DNA from: Salinicola salarius
Lineage (GTDB): Bacteria; Pseudomonadota; Gammaproteobacteria; Pseudomonadales; Halomonadaceae
NCBI RefSeq assembly: GCF_003206135.1
Contig: NZ_PZJT01000015.1
Span: 64,189-114,674, forward strand
Direction of reading: 5' to 3'
Length of the DNA: 50,486 nt
Shown here one piece after another: positions 38,939-45,365 of this stretch (its first letter is position 1; each line of letters opens with the position of its first letter). The translations under genes and the position numbers were made by a program. The notes beneath the pieces were generated by a model, which saw only the letters and a list, made by a program, of their open reading frames with translations, did not search any database and was not told the DNA's origin.

Positions 38939-39811
38939 ATGTCGCGTGAATTTCCGATCATCGCGGTAACCGGCTCGTCGGGAGCCGGTACCACCACGGT
39001 CAAGCGAACGTTCGAGCGCATGTTCGCCCGCGAGGACGTGCACGCCGCGTTCATCGACGGCGATGCCTTCCATCGCTACTCGCGGGCGGAGCTGGCGCAG
39101 ATTCTGCAGACCGAGCCGGAGCGCAAGGCCGAGCTTTCTCACTTCTCGGTCAACGCCAACCTGCTCGACCGGCTCGACGCGCTGTTTCAGGAGTACGGCG
39201 AGAGCGGCAAAGGGACCTACCGCCACTACATTCATGCCGAAGACAAGCGCATGATCGAGGCGGGCTGGCAGGTCGGCACCTTCACCGACTGGCAGCCAAT
39301 CCCCAGCGGCACCGACCTGATGCTCTACGAGGGGCTTCATGGTGGCCTGGTGACCCACGAGGTCGACATCGCCCGCCACGTCGACATGCTGATCGGCGTG
39401 GCGCCGACGATCAATCTCGAATGGCTGCAGAAGATCGATCGCGATACCAAGCTGCGGGGCTACTCCCAGGAGGCGGTCATCGACACGATTCTGGGCCGCA
39501 TGCACGACTACGTGCGCTATATCCAGCCCCAGCTCTCCCGTACGCACATCAACTTCCAGCGCGTGCCGACGGTCGATACCTCCAACCCGTTCGAGCTTCA
39601 GGACGTACCCAACGATGGCGAATCCTTCGTGGTCATCCGCTTCCGCGACCCGGCGGCCGTCGACTTCCCCTATCTGGTCACCATGATTCATGATGCCTTC
39701 ATGAGTCGCCCCAACACGCTGGTCGTGCCCGGCGCGCGACTGTCGCTGGCGATGGATCTGATCCTCGCGCCGCAGGTACGACAGCTGCTGGCCCAGCGAC
39801 GCTTTCGCTGA
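38939..39811 (+). CDS. prkB: Phosphoribulokinase (PrkB type)
   Basis: 290 aa, class I proteobacterial phosphoribulokinase. The P-loop is [16 protein letters not shown], in which Thr replaces the usual Lys, as is normal in this family. [13 protein letters not shown] and [10 protein letters not shown] carry the catalytic acid and substrate region. The true enzyme makes ribulose 1,5-bisphosphate, but no RuBisCO or Calvin gene is nearby, and heterotrophs such as E. coli carry prkB of unclear role. AGAGAGG precedes the ATG; a 15-bp repeat array lies immediately upstream. Confidence 0.9.
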   Translation: MSREFPIIAVTGSSGAGTTTVKRTFERMFAREDVHAAFIDGDAFHRYSRAELAQILQTEPERKAELSHFSVNANLLDRLDALFQEYGESGKGTYRHYIHAEDKRMIEAGWQVGTFTDWQPIPSGTDLMLYEGLHGGLVTHEVDIARHVDMLIGVAPTINLEWLQKIDRDTKLRGYSQEAVIDTILGRMHDYVRYIQPQLSRTHINFQRVPTVDTSNPFELQDVPNDGESFVVIRFRDPAAVDFPYLVTMIHDAFMSRPNTLVVPGARLSLAMDLILAPQVRQLLAQRRFR

Positions 39812-39844
39812 GGCCGGGACATCATTTCGATATCAGGAGTTCTC

Positions 39845-40189
39845 ATGGAGCCGACACTTTTCAGCAAGATCATCGATCGCGAGATACCGGCAGACATTGT
39901 CTACGAAGACGACGAGGTACTGGCCTTCAACGACATCGACCCCAAGGCACCCACGCACATTCTGATCATCCCCAAGAAGCCGATCGCCACCCTCAACGAC
40001 ATCGAGGAAGAAGACCTGGCGCTGATCGGTCGGCTGCAGTACACCGCCGCCAAGCTGGCCAGGCAGCTCGGATTCGCCGAGGACGGCTACCGCGTGGTGA
40101 TGAACTGCAACGAAGCGGGCGGGCAGTCGGTCTATCATATCCACATGCATCTGCTGGGCGGGCGCCGGATGCAGTGGCCGCCGGGCTGA
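39845..40189 (+). CDS. hinT: HIT family nucleotide hydrolase (HinT-like)
   Basis: 114 aa. [21 protein letters not shown] is the common N-terminus. The histidine triad is H98-I-H100-M-H102 in [13 protein letters not shown]. Hydrolyses purine nucleoside phosphoramidates such as AMP-lysine. CAGGAG precedes the ATG, and it is 33 nt after prkB. Confidence 0.94.
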   Translation: MEPTLFSKIIDREIPADIVYEDDEVLAFNDIDPKAPTHILIIPKKPIATLNDIEEEDLALIGRLQYTAAKLARQLGFAEDGYRVVMNCNEAGGQSVYHIHMHLLGGRRMQWPPG

Positions 40190-40266
40190 GGGCAACGGCG
40201 CAACGCGCGCCGGCCCACTCGACAGTGACCGACCTTGTTCAGTTGCCAGACCGCCAGGAGACTCCG

Positions 40267-40908
40267 ATGACACGCCAGATTTCCCGTGCCGACAATCTGA
40301 TCCATCAGTTCGATACCGTGCTGCGCACGCTGGTACCCAAGGCGGCCCAGCCGAGTCGCCCATCCCCGGCCAACGTGCAACCCGAAAGCTTTCTCGACGA
40401 GGAGCAGCGTCGACAGGTCGCGGGGTTGATGCGCATCAACCATACCGGCGAGGTCTGCGCGCAGGCGCTCTATCAGGGCCAGGGCCTGACGGCGAAATTG
40501 ACCGAGACCCGCGAGCGCATGGAAGAAGCCGCCGCGGAGGAGATCGATCACCTGGCATGGTGCGACCAGCGCTTGCAGGAACTCGACAGCCGCACCAGCT
40601 ATCTCAACCCCGCGTTCTACGCCGCCTCCTTCGGGCTGGGCGCGCTGGCCGGCGCGATCGGCGACCGTGTCAGTCTCGGCTTCGTCGCCGCCACCGAGGA
40701 GCAGGTGGGTCGCCATCTCGAGTCGCATCTGCGCAAGCTGCCGATCGACGACAAGCGCTCGCGGGCGGTACTGGAGCAGATGTCTATCGACGAAGCGCAG
40801 CACGAACGCTGGGCGCTGGAATCCGGCGGCAGCCGCTTCCCGCTACCGGTGAAGTGGGGCATGCGGCTGGTGTCGAAGGTCATGACGAAAAGCGTTTATC
40901 GGATCTGA
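40267..40908 (+). CDS. coq7: 5-demethoxyubiquinol hydroxylase Coq7
   Basis: 213 aa di-iron monooxygenase for the last hydroxylation in ubiquinone synthesis, bound to the inner membrane face. The repeated EXXH iron ligands are visible in EEIDHLAW and DEAQHERWA, with [16 protein letters not shown] before the first. ATG 40267 is preceded by CAGGAG; the frame is open upstream into the HIT gene. It replaces UbiF in organisms of this type. Confidence 0.95.
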   Translation: MTRQISRADNLIHQFDTVLRTLVPKAAQPSRPSPANVQPESFLDEEQRRQVAGLMRINHTGEVCAQALYQGQGLTAKLTETRERMEEAAAEEIDHLAWCDQRLQELDSRTSYLNPAFYAASFGLGALAGAIGDRVSLGFVAATEEQVGRHLESHLRKLPIDDKRSRAVLEQMSIDEAQHERWALESGGSRFPLPVKWGMRLVSKVMTKSVYRI

Positions 40909-40910
40909 AC

Positions 40911-40923
40911 CGGGCTTCGCCCG
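40911..40923 (+). terminator. Short hairpin directly after coq7
   Basis: CGGGC-TTC-GCCCG right behind the stop codon, without a T-run; weak terminator candidate. Confidence 0.35.
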
Positions 40924-41025
40924 AAGCTGTAAGCCATAAGCTTGAAGCCGCAAGAAAGGCCAAAAGCAAAAACCAAATCGTTTGATTTGATAAGTGGACG
41001 TGGTTTGAGCTTGGCTTCCAGCTTG
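40924..41025. repeat. Diverged inverted repeat around the coq7 3' spacer
   Basis: The left arm starts AAGCTGTAAGCCATAAGCTT (40924-40946). The right arm (41005-41025) is in reverse complement AAGCTGGAAGCCAAGCT. It resembles the AAGCT/GAAGC-rich intergenic repeats of pseudomonads and halomonads. Confidence 0.5.
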
Positions 41026-41031
41026 CACTGG

Positions 41032-41163
41032 TCACATTTCCGCTTCGGATGTGTCGCCACGAGTCGTTCTCTCGCGCTTGAGTTCGCTGTATTCACGGTA
41101 ATGTTCATAGGCCGCCTTGGCGACCACGGCCAGCCCGATAGCGGCGAGAATGTTCTTGAGCAT
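41032..41163 (-). CDS. 43-aa small membrane-associated protein
   Basis: Begins MLKNILAAIGLAVVAKAAYE, a short hydrophobic helix, then a charged tail (HYREYSELKRERTTRG). AAGGA lies 7 nt before the ATG, and the stop is clean. Single-helix small protein with the N-terminus probably in the membrane; function unknown. Real by ribosome site and amphipathic design. Confidence 0.65.
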   Translation of the reverse strand: MLKNILAAIGLAVVAKAAYEHYREYSELKRERTTRGDTSEAEM

Positions 41164-41250
41164 AGGTTTTTCCTTGGTTAGGTCGACAAGCGTATGCACT
41201 GTCATTGGCAAACTGGTTCGAAACGTGCCGGTCAGACGTTGGAAACACCG

Positions 41251-41709
41251 CTACCAGGCGGAACGACAGCTATTTTCGGGACTGTCCAGGGGCTTGAGAA
41301 CGGCAGCAATATTCTTGGTTGGCAAAGTGACCTTGCTGCCTTCAGCGGAAATCTGTAACCGATTGGCCTTGCGCAGCACTTCCCAGAAAGCGGGGAAATT
41401 GGCACCGCAAACGTGGCAGTCGGTATAGAAAGGGTTGGTGTAGGTCTCGCCATCGACGATTACATCGAACCCCTCATCCTCCGAACTATATGACTTGCCA
41501 TGAATGGTGGCGTAGGCACTGACATAGCCGTCTTCCGCGTAGTCTGGGCAGGAAACGTTCAACTCGTTGCCATTGCCGTCATCCACCAGGTGCTCACTCA
41601 CGCCCATACCCCAGCCGGAGGTCCACTCGTAGGTGCCGGCGGTGGCTGAGCGGCCTGCCGCAATCATGGCGCAGAACAACAGGAACGAAAGGCACAAACG
41701 TTTATTCAT
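41251..41709 (-). CDS. Secreted small protein with signal peptide
   Basis: 152 aa. A Sec signal peptide NKRLCLSFLLFCAMIAAG is followed by a likely cleavage near ATAG. The mature part is beta-rich and has four cysteines (NVSCPDY, TDCHVCG and a C-terminal NSCRSAW). Periplasmic or exported. GGAGATC precedes the ATG. I do not recognise the family. It lies 50 nt downstream of a zinc-ribbon gene on the same strand. Confidence 0.75.
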   Translation of the reverse strand: MNKRLCLSFLLFCAMIAAGRSATAGTYEWTSGWGMGVSEHLVDDGNGNELNVSCPDYAEDGYVSAYATIHGKSYSSEDEGFDVIVDGETYTNPFYTDCHVCGANFPAFWEVLRKANRLQISAEGSKVTLPTKNIAAVLKPLDSPENSCRSAW

Positions 41710-41759
41710 GGTGATCTCCAGCGTCTTCGGGGTTTTAGGCAACCATCAACCGATACGGC

Positions 41760-41972
41760 CTAACCATGATGGGATGAAGAAAGCCACTCGATGCCAAGCT
41801 GCCATCTTTCCCTCAGCGTTGCCGGCCTGGAGTCCAATTGATCATGCTCGCACTGCGGACACTGGCGGAACCAGCTCCGGCCCGGCACGAGAACATCACT
41901 GGAAGGCAGGGTGATTTTCTCCCACTCGCAGGCAGGGCAAGAGAAATGGATTGGCTTGGCAGGGATAGGCAT
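41760..41972 (-). CDS. 70-aa zinc-ribbon-like protein
   Basis: Two cysteine pairs, FSCPACEW and RQCPQCEH, about 25 residues apart, form a likely zinc ribbon. The C-terminal half is helical with RERWQLGIEWL. The ribosome site is weak. Possibly cotranscribed with the secreted protein. Function unknown. Confidence 0.6.
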   Translation of the reverse strand: MPIPAKPIHFSCPACEWEKITLPSSDVLVPGRSWFRQCPQCEHDQLDSRPATLRERWQLGIEWLSSSHHG

Positions 41973-41987
41973 GATTTTCCGTTCTGG

Positions 41988-42055
41988 TTGCCGATTCGAT
42001 AGCCACTATGCCAGCGCAGGGCGACAAGCTGTGTCGCTTGAATCGATCCATTCAG
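41988..42055 (+). repeat. 68-bp intergenic repeat, copy 1
   Basis: Begins TTGCCGATTCGATAGCC and ends ATCGATCCATTCAG. It is about 88% identical to the copy at 43441-43508, in the same orientation. Both copies hold a hairpin GCGACA-AGCTG-TGTCGC; the difference in copy 2 (A to G) keeps a G-U pair. It ends 42 nt before the next gene. Confidence 0.85.
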
Positions 42056-42097
42056 ATCGTCGGTGGTAGTGTTTAAAGCCTATATGGAGAGTGATAA

Positions 42098-42865
42098 GTG
42101 AAAGTCACCCAATATGAATCCAAGACGCTGTATTACAGCAACCCGGATAGGGAGCGAGGGGCACGCGTTACACGTGACATGATGGTGAGGTTATGCAGTG
42201 CCTTGGGAGACGTTTTCAATGAAGAAGATACACGGGAGTTTATTGGAAATACACGGATTCCCAATGAACGTGAATTATACGGATTGTTGGTCAAGGCACT
42301 AATCAGAGAGTTCGAATCGGAAGTTGGTCATGTGGCGACTGAAGTTCAGGTAGCCAGGGAATCAGAAGGCGAGAATGGCAAGGGGCGAGTAGATATCATT
42401 TTCGATTATCGAAGCACGAGCTTTCTTGTCGAACTGAAAGTCATCAGGGCTTCAGCCAATGCCCGCTTTATGGAACAGGAAGGTTCTCCAACGCAGCGCT
42501 TGGTCCGTCCATGGAGGAAGGCCGTTAAGCAGCTACGAGAGCTTGATACGACCAGTTTGGGAAAGGCGCTGAAAAAGAAAGTAGTTAAACTCCCTATGGC
42601 TATTTACCTGCATATTGATAGTAAAAAATTGCAAGACGAGATCCCTAAATGGCAGGATCTCTCTGTTACAACCCATCATAATATCGTGAATCATCTTGAA
42701 GCCTCTGCCTACAGCAATGAGACTGAGACCTGTTACTTTAGTTATTATCAGTCATTGGGAAGGCCGGTCATGACTTCGAAGCGACGAGATAGTCTGGTCG
42801 AGGGCATACCAAGCGTAGGGTTCTATGGCTTTACCATCATTGCCGGTATGCCGGGAGAAAAGTGA
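42098..42865 (+). CDS. Predicted PD-(D/E)XK-superfamily nuclease
   Basis: 255 aa. The central motif GRVDIIFDYRSTSFLVELKV gives D99 and E112-x-K114 in typical PD-(D/E)XK spacing, on a strand-strand hairpin, and an upstream Glu lies in VATEVQVARES. The basic stretch KALKKKVVK may contact nucleic acid. GTG start with GGAGA. The A+T-richer composition and rare-type codons (ATA, TTA) differ from the housekeeping genes, suggesting transfer. Such orphan nucleases are common in defence islands; the exact function is unknown. Confidence 0.7.
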   Translation: MKVTQYESKTLYYSNPDRERGARVTRDMMVRLCSALGDVFNEEDTREFIGNTRIPNERELYGLLVKALIREFESEVGHVATEVQVARESEGENGKGRVDIIFDYRSTSFLVELKVIRASANARFMEQEGSPTQRLVRPWRKAVKQLRELDTTSLGKALKKKVVKLPMAIYLHIDSKKLQDEIPKWQDLSVTTHHNIVNHLEASAYSNETETCYFSYYQSLGRPVMTSKRRDSLVEGIPSVGFYGFTIIAGMPGEK

Positions 42866-42874
42866 TAGTGCTAC

Positions 42875-43387
42875 CTATGCTTCATGCGCTCTTGCCCAGT
42901 ATTGAATAGATGTATCCGAAACGATGCCCTGTTCCGTACCGATCTTGATTACGGCTGACTGAAGGGCCTGGGCCAAGGATGGCTGATGGCAGAGGTGCAG
43001 GCTGCGGATGATCCGCGAGATACGCAGATGGTTGTGGCCGCCCCGTTTCAGCCAGATATGCTTGCGCATGTTGAGTTCGGGCAGCGCCTCAATGATGAGC
43101 TCCCGGCGAGTCAGCCCGAAGAACGCCAGCATCACATCTAACGAGCTGTGCTGGTTGGCCCGAAGTACTTCGTCAGCAGCGAAGGCGGCCCGCTCCCTCT
43201 CTCCCAGCAGCGGCGCGAAGCCATTGAAACGCCCCGCCTCTGGAATCGGAAACAGCCACTGAATATAGTCATGGGTATGTTCCAGCCAAAAGGGTGACAT
43301 TGCCCAGATAACTTCGATGTAGCGTCCCTTATGGTCTGGAGATTCTCCTCGATAGAAGTTGACCAAAGGTGAATTGGCCTGGCTCAT
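42875..43387 (-). CDS. OGFr_N-domain (opioid growth factor receptor-related) protein
   Basis: 170 aa. The segment HTHDYIQWLFPIPEAGRFN is the hallmark of the OGFr conserved-region family, which is scattered in bacteria with unknown function. The rest (LNMRKHIWLKRGGHNHLRISRI) fits the same domain. Convergent with the predicted nuclease (9-nt gap). Cytosolic. Confidence 0.8.
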   Translation of the reverse strand: MSQANSPLVNFYRGESPDHKGRYIEVIWAMSPFWLEHTHDYIQWLFPIPEAGRFNGFAPLLGERERAAFAADEVLRANQHSSLDVMLAFFGLTRRELIIEALPELNMRKHIWLKRGGHNHLRISRIIRSLHLCHQPSLAQALQSAVIKIGTEQGIVSDTSIQYWARAHEA

Positions 43388-43440
43388 TCGGCTTCCTCGT
43401 TACCTGCTTGAATGTCAGAGTGGGAGATTTTACGCGCTAT

Positions 43441-43508
43441 TTGCCGGTTCAATAGCCACTATGCCAGCACAGGGCGGCAAGCTGTGTCGCGCGAATCGCT
43501 CCATTCAA
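43441..43508 (+). repeat. 68-bp intergenic repeat, copy 2
   Basis: Direct copy of 41988-42055 with 8 substitutions. It ends 69 nt before the HEPN-like gene, so each copy precedes a plus-strand gene. Confidence 0.85.
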
Positions 43509-43577
43509 AGCCTCGAAAAGCCGCCTTGTCGCCTATTGTTTGATATCGTTGTGTGACTCTCCGTGAAGGAACGTCAC

Positions 43578-44225
43578 ATGCAATACGCGACCCTGAAACA
43601 GCGCCACCGCCAGGAACGAGATAGCCAGCCCGTGAATCTCAGCCTGCGATTGCATCGTGCATTGAGCTGGCTCAACCGCGCCGAACAGTTCGAGGATGAC
43701 GACGGACGTTTCATTTTCTTGTGGATCGCCTTCAATGCCGCCTATGCCACGGAAATCGACGAGCGCTACCGTCTTTCCGAACAGGCGACATTCAGGGAGT
43801 TCTTGAAAAAGCTCTGCGATCTCGACACCAGCCAATGCCTTTCCAATCTAGTCTGGCAGACATTCCCAGGCGCCATTCGGGTGCTGCTGGATAATCCTTA
43901 TGTTTTCCAGAGTTTCTGGGATTTCCATAGTGGCAAGATAGACGAGGCCGAATGGCAGAAACGCTTCACGGAGGGCAAGCGGCGTGCCCACCAAGCGCTT
44001 GCCAACGGCAATACCCCTGAACTGCTCGGCGTCGTCTTCAACCGTATCTACACCTTGCGCAACCAACTGATTCATGGAGGTGCCACCTGGAATGGCGCCG
44101 TCAATCGTGATCAGCTACGCGATTGCGTCAAACTCATGAGCCAGCTTGTTCCACTGGTGATTACAGTAATGATGGATAACCCGCATGCCCTATGGGGCGA
44201 TGCGTGCTATCCGGTGGTGGAGTGA
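43578..44225 (+). CDS. HEPN-like domain protein
   Basis: 215 aa, all-helical. The C-terminal half holds RNQLIHGG (R161, H166), the Rx4H ribonuclease motif of HEPN domains (Apea-like type). RFIFLWIAFNAAYAT is the usual N-terminal helix of this family. HEPN proteins are RNases in toxin-antitoxin and defence systems, though some only bind. ATG 43578 follows AAGGA; an in-frame GTG at 43563 lacks a site. No obvious antitoxin gene (MNT) is adjacent. Confidence 0.75.
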   Translation: MQYATLKQRHRQERDSQPVNLSLRLHRALSWLNRAEQFEDDDGRFIFLWIAFNAAYATEIDERYRLSEQATFREFLKKLCDLDTSQCLSNLVWQTFPGAIRVLLDNPYVFQSFWDFHSGKIDEAEWQKRFTEGKRRAHQALANGNTPELLGVVFNRIYTLRNQLIHGGATWNGAVNRDQLRDCVKLMSQLVPLVITVMMDNPHALWGDACYPVVE

Positions 44226-44239
44226 GTCAGTGACAATGT

Positions 44240-44266
44240 AAAGTAGTCATGGCGACTGGCTACTTT
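44240..44266. terminator. Bidirectional hairpin between convergent genes
   Basis: AAAGTAG (44240-44246) pairs with CTACTTT (44260-44266), flanked by A/T tracts on both strands. It overlaps the immunity-gene stop by two bases. Confidence 0.4.
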
Positions 44267-44699
44267 ATAAAAATTCATCCTGAGAGCCGACTTTAAATGT
44301 TCCCTTTTCCTTGTATATGGCTATTCCATGCTCAATATCGATATCTGCATCAAACAGGACTCCCCAGTCACCATTCTCCATGAATAAGACATTGCGTGGT
44401 GTGAGTGCGTCGAAGATTTCTTCTTTGGTATAGGTTTTGTTGTAATTGGTTTTTATATGTTCGACAACATTAGGGATTGATGTTTTAATAACATCTTCGA
44501 TTATTTTTTGATATTCGGAGAAGGCTGCTCGTTGCTGGTCAGAAATGCCTTCTCCGCTATAGGCATGAGCTGTAATTTGAACATCCAGGCCAGCGTTCTT
44601 CCACCAGTGGGTTCTTTGTTTCCTATACCAAGAGTGCTTGTACGCCATTTTTCCAAATATAGGATCATCAAGAGTAATGGTGTTGGCATCTTTAGTCAT
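44265..44699 (-). CDS. Presumed immunity protein (DUF6985-like)
   Basis: 144 aa, acidic. DDPIFGKMAY near the start and WGVLFDADIDIEHGIAI (112-128, Asp/Glu/His cluster) resemble the DUF6985 family, which is found beside polymorphic toxins. The ATG abuts the stop of the nuclease toxin (TAA ATG, zero spacing), the classic toxin-immunity arrangement. Clearly A+T-richer than its surroundings. Role as nuclease inhibitor is an inference from context and charge. Confidence 0.65.
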   Translation of the reverse strand: MTKDANTITLDDPIFGKMAYKHSWYRKQRTHWWKNAGLDVQITAHAYSGEGISDQQRAAFSEYQKIIEDVIKTSIPNVVEHIKTNYNKTYTKEEIFDALTPRNVLFMENGDWGVLFDADIDIEHGIAIYKEKGTFKVGSQDEFL

Positions 44700-45365
44700 T
44701 TATGCAATCCCCTTCTTTGCTTCTGAAATGCCGCCAGAGTGTGGAATGTTTCCATGAACTATTGAGGGTACAAGATCCATGGTTTTCTGGTCGCTGCGTT
44801 CATGCCAGCTTAAGCTGTTCTCTTTACGATAGGCTTTTACGTCCGCTGGAGTCCAGACCTTGCCATTTTCATCTTTCTCCGTCCACTGCTTGGCACAGGC
44901 CTCGTCAGCCTGAGTGAAGTTGGCATTCCTGTCAGGTGTAAAGTCATCTATCTCTACGGTCGCTTCACTAACTGACTCAAAATCTGGTTCTCCCTCTTCA
45001 AAAGGAATGGCACCAAAACCAAGCTTATCCATGATCTGCTGCCATGTCATTCCTTCTGGATTGTGTTTTTTGGGAATGATGTCGCCATCAGGCATCCAGT
45101 CAGAGTTTCCTCTTTCCCCGCTCCATTTGCCTCCCGTTTCTGGTAAATATCTTCCTTCTGCGGAAAAATATTGGGTTGTCACTTCCGTATAAGAAGGCGA
45201 GAGGACTATTTTTTCATCCAGGTCTGACGTATCGACATTCCCCTCAGAAGAGAAAAAGGTTATGGGTTTGTTCAAATCCTCTAAGCTGGGTAGTTCACCA
45301 GCCTCCATGGAAGAGGGAGAGGTAAATGGTGTTTCTTTAGGCAAAAATGATGTGCTGAATTCCAT
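44700..45365 (-). CDS. HNH/colicin-like nuclease toxin
   Basis: 221 aa. Residues 1-75 are a Ser/Thr/Glu-rich leader. Then come KWSGERGNSDWMPD, the segment EGEPDFESVSEATVEIDDFT with RNANFTQAD, and the catalytic end SLSWHERSDQKTMDLVP...VHGNIPHSGG, with W187-H188-E189, H204 and H209. This is the C-terminal nuclease module of polymorphic toxins (HNH/endonuclease VII type, as in colicin-like DNase/tRNase domains). It is normally fused to a large delivery protein; here it is encoded alone. The start ATG overlaps the ATPase stop by one base. Target (DNA or tRNA) not readable. Confidence 0.8.
   Translation of the reverse strand: MEFSTSFLPKETPFTSPSSMEAGELPSLEDLNKPITFFSSEGNVDTSDLDEKIVLSPSYTEVTTQYFSAEGRYLPETGGKWSGERGNSDWMPDGDIIPKKHNPEGMTWQQIMDKLGFGAIPFEEGEPDFESVSEATVEIDDFTPDRNANFTQADEACAKQWTEKDENGKVWTPADVKAYRKENSLSWHERSDQKTMDLVPSIVHGNIPHSGGISEAKKGIA

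Noticed and set aside
38635..38949. 104-aa frame ending in Trp/Arg repeats (RIWRKRVWRKRV type)
   Set aside because: The repeated peptide is only the translation of the 15-bp tandem array and overlaps purD and prkB; no ribosome site.
40942..41181. 79-aa plus-strand frame after coq7
   Set aside because: Runs through the inverted repeat and is antisense to the better supported 43-aa gene with a good ribosome site.
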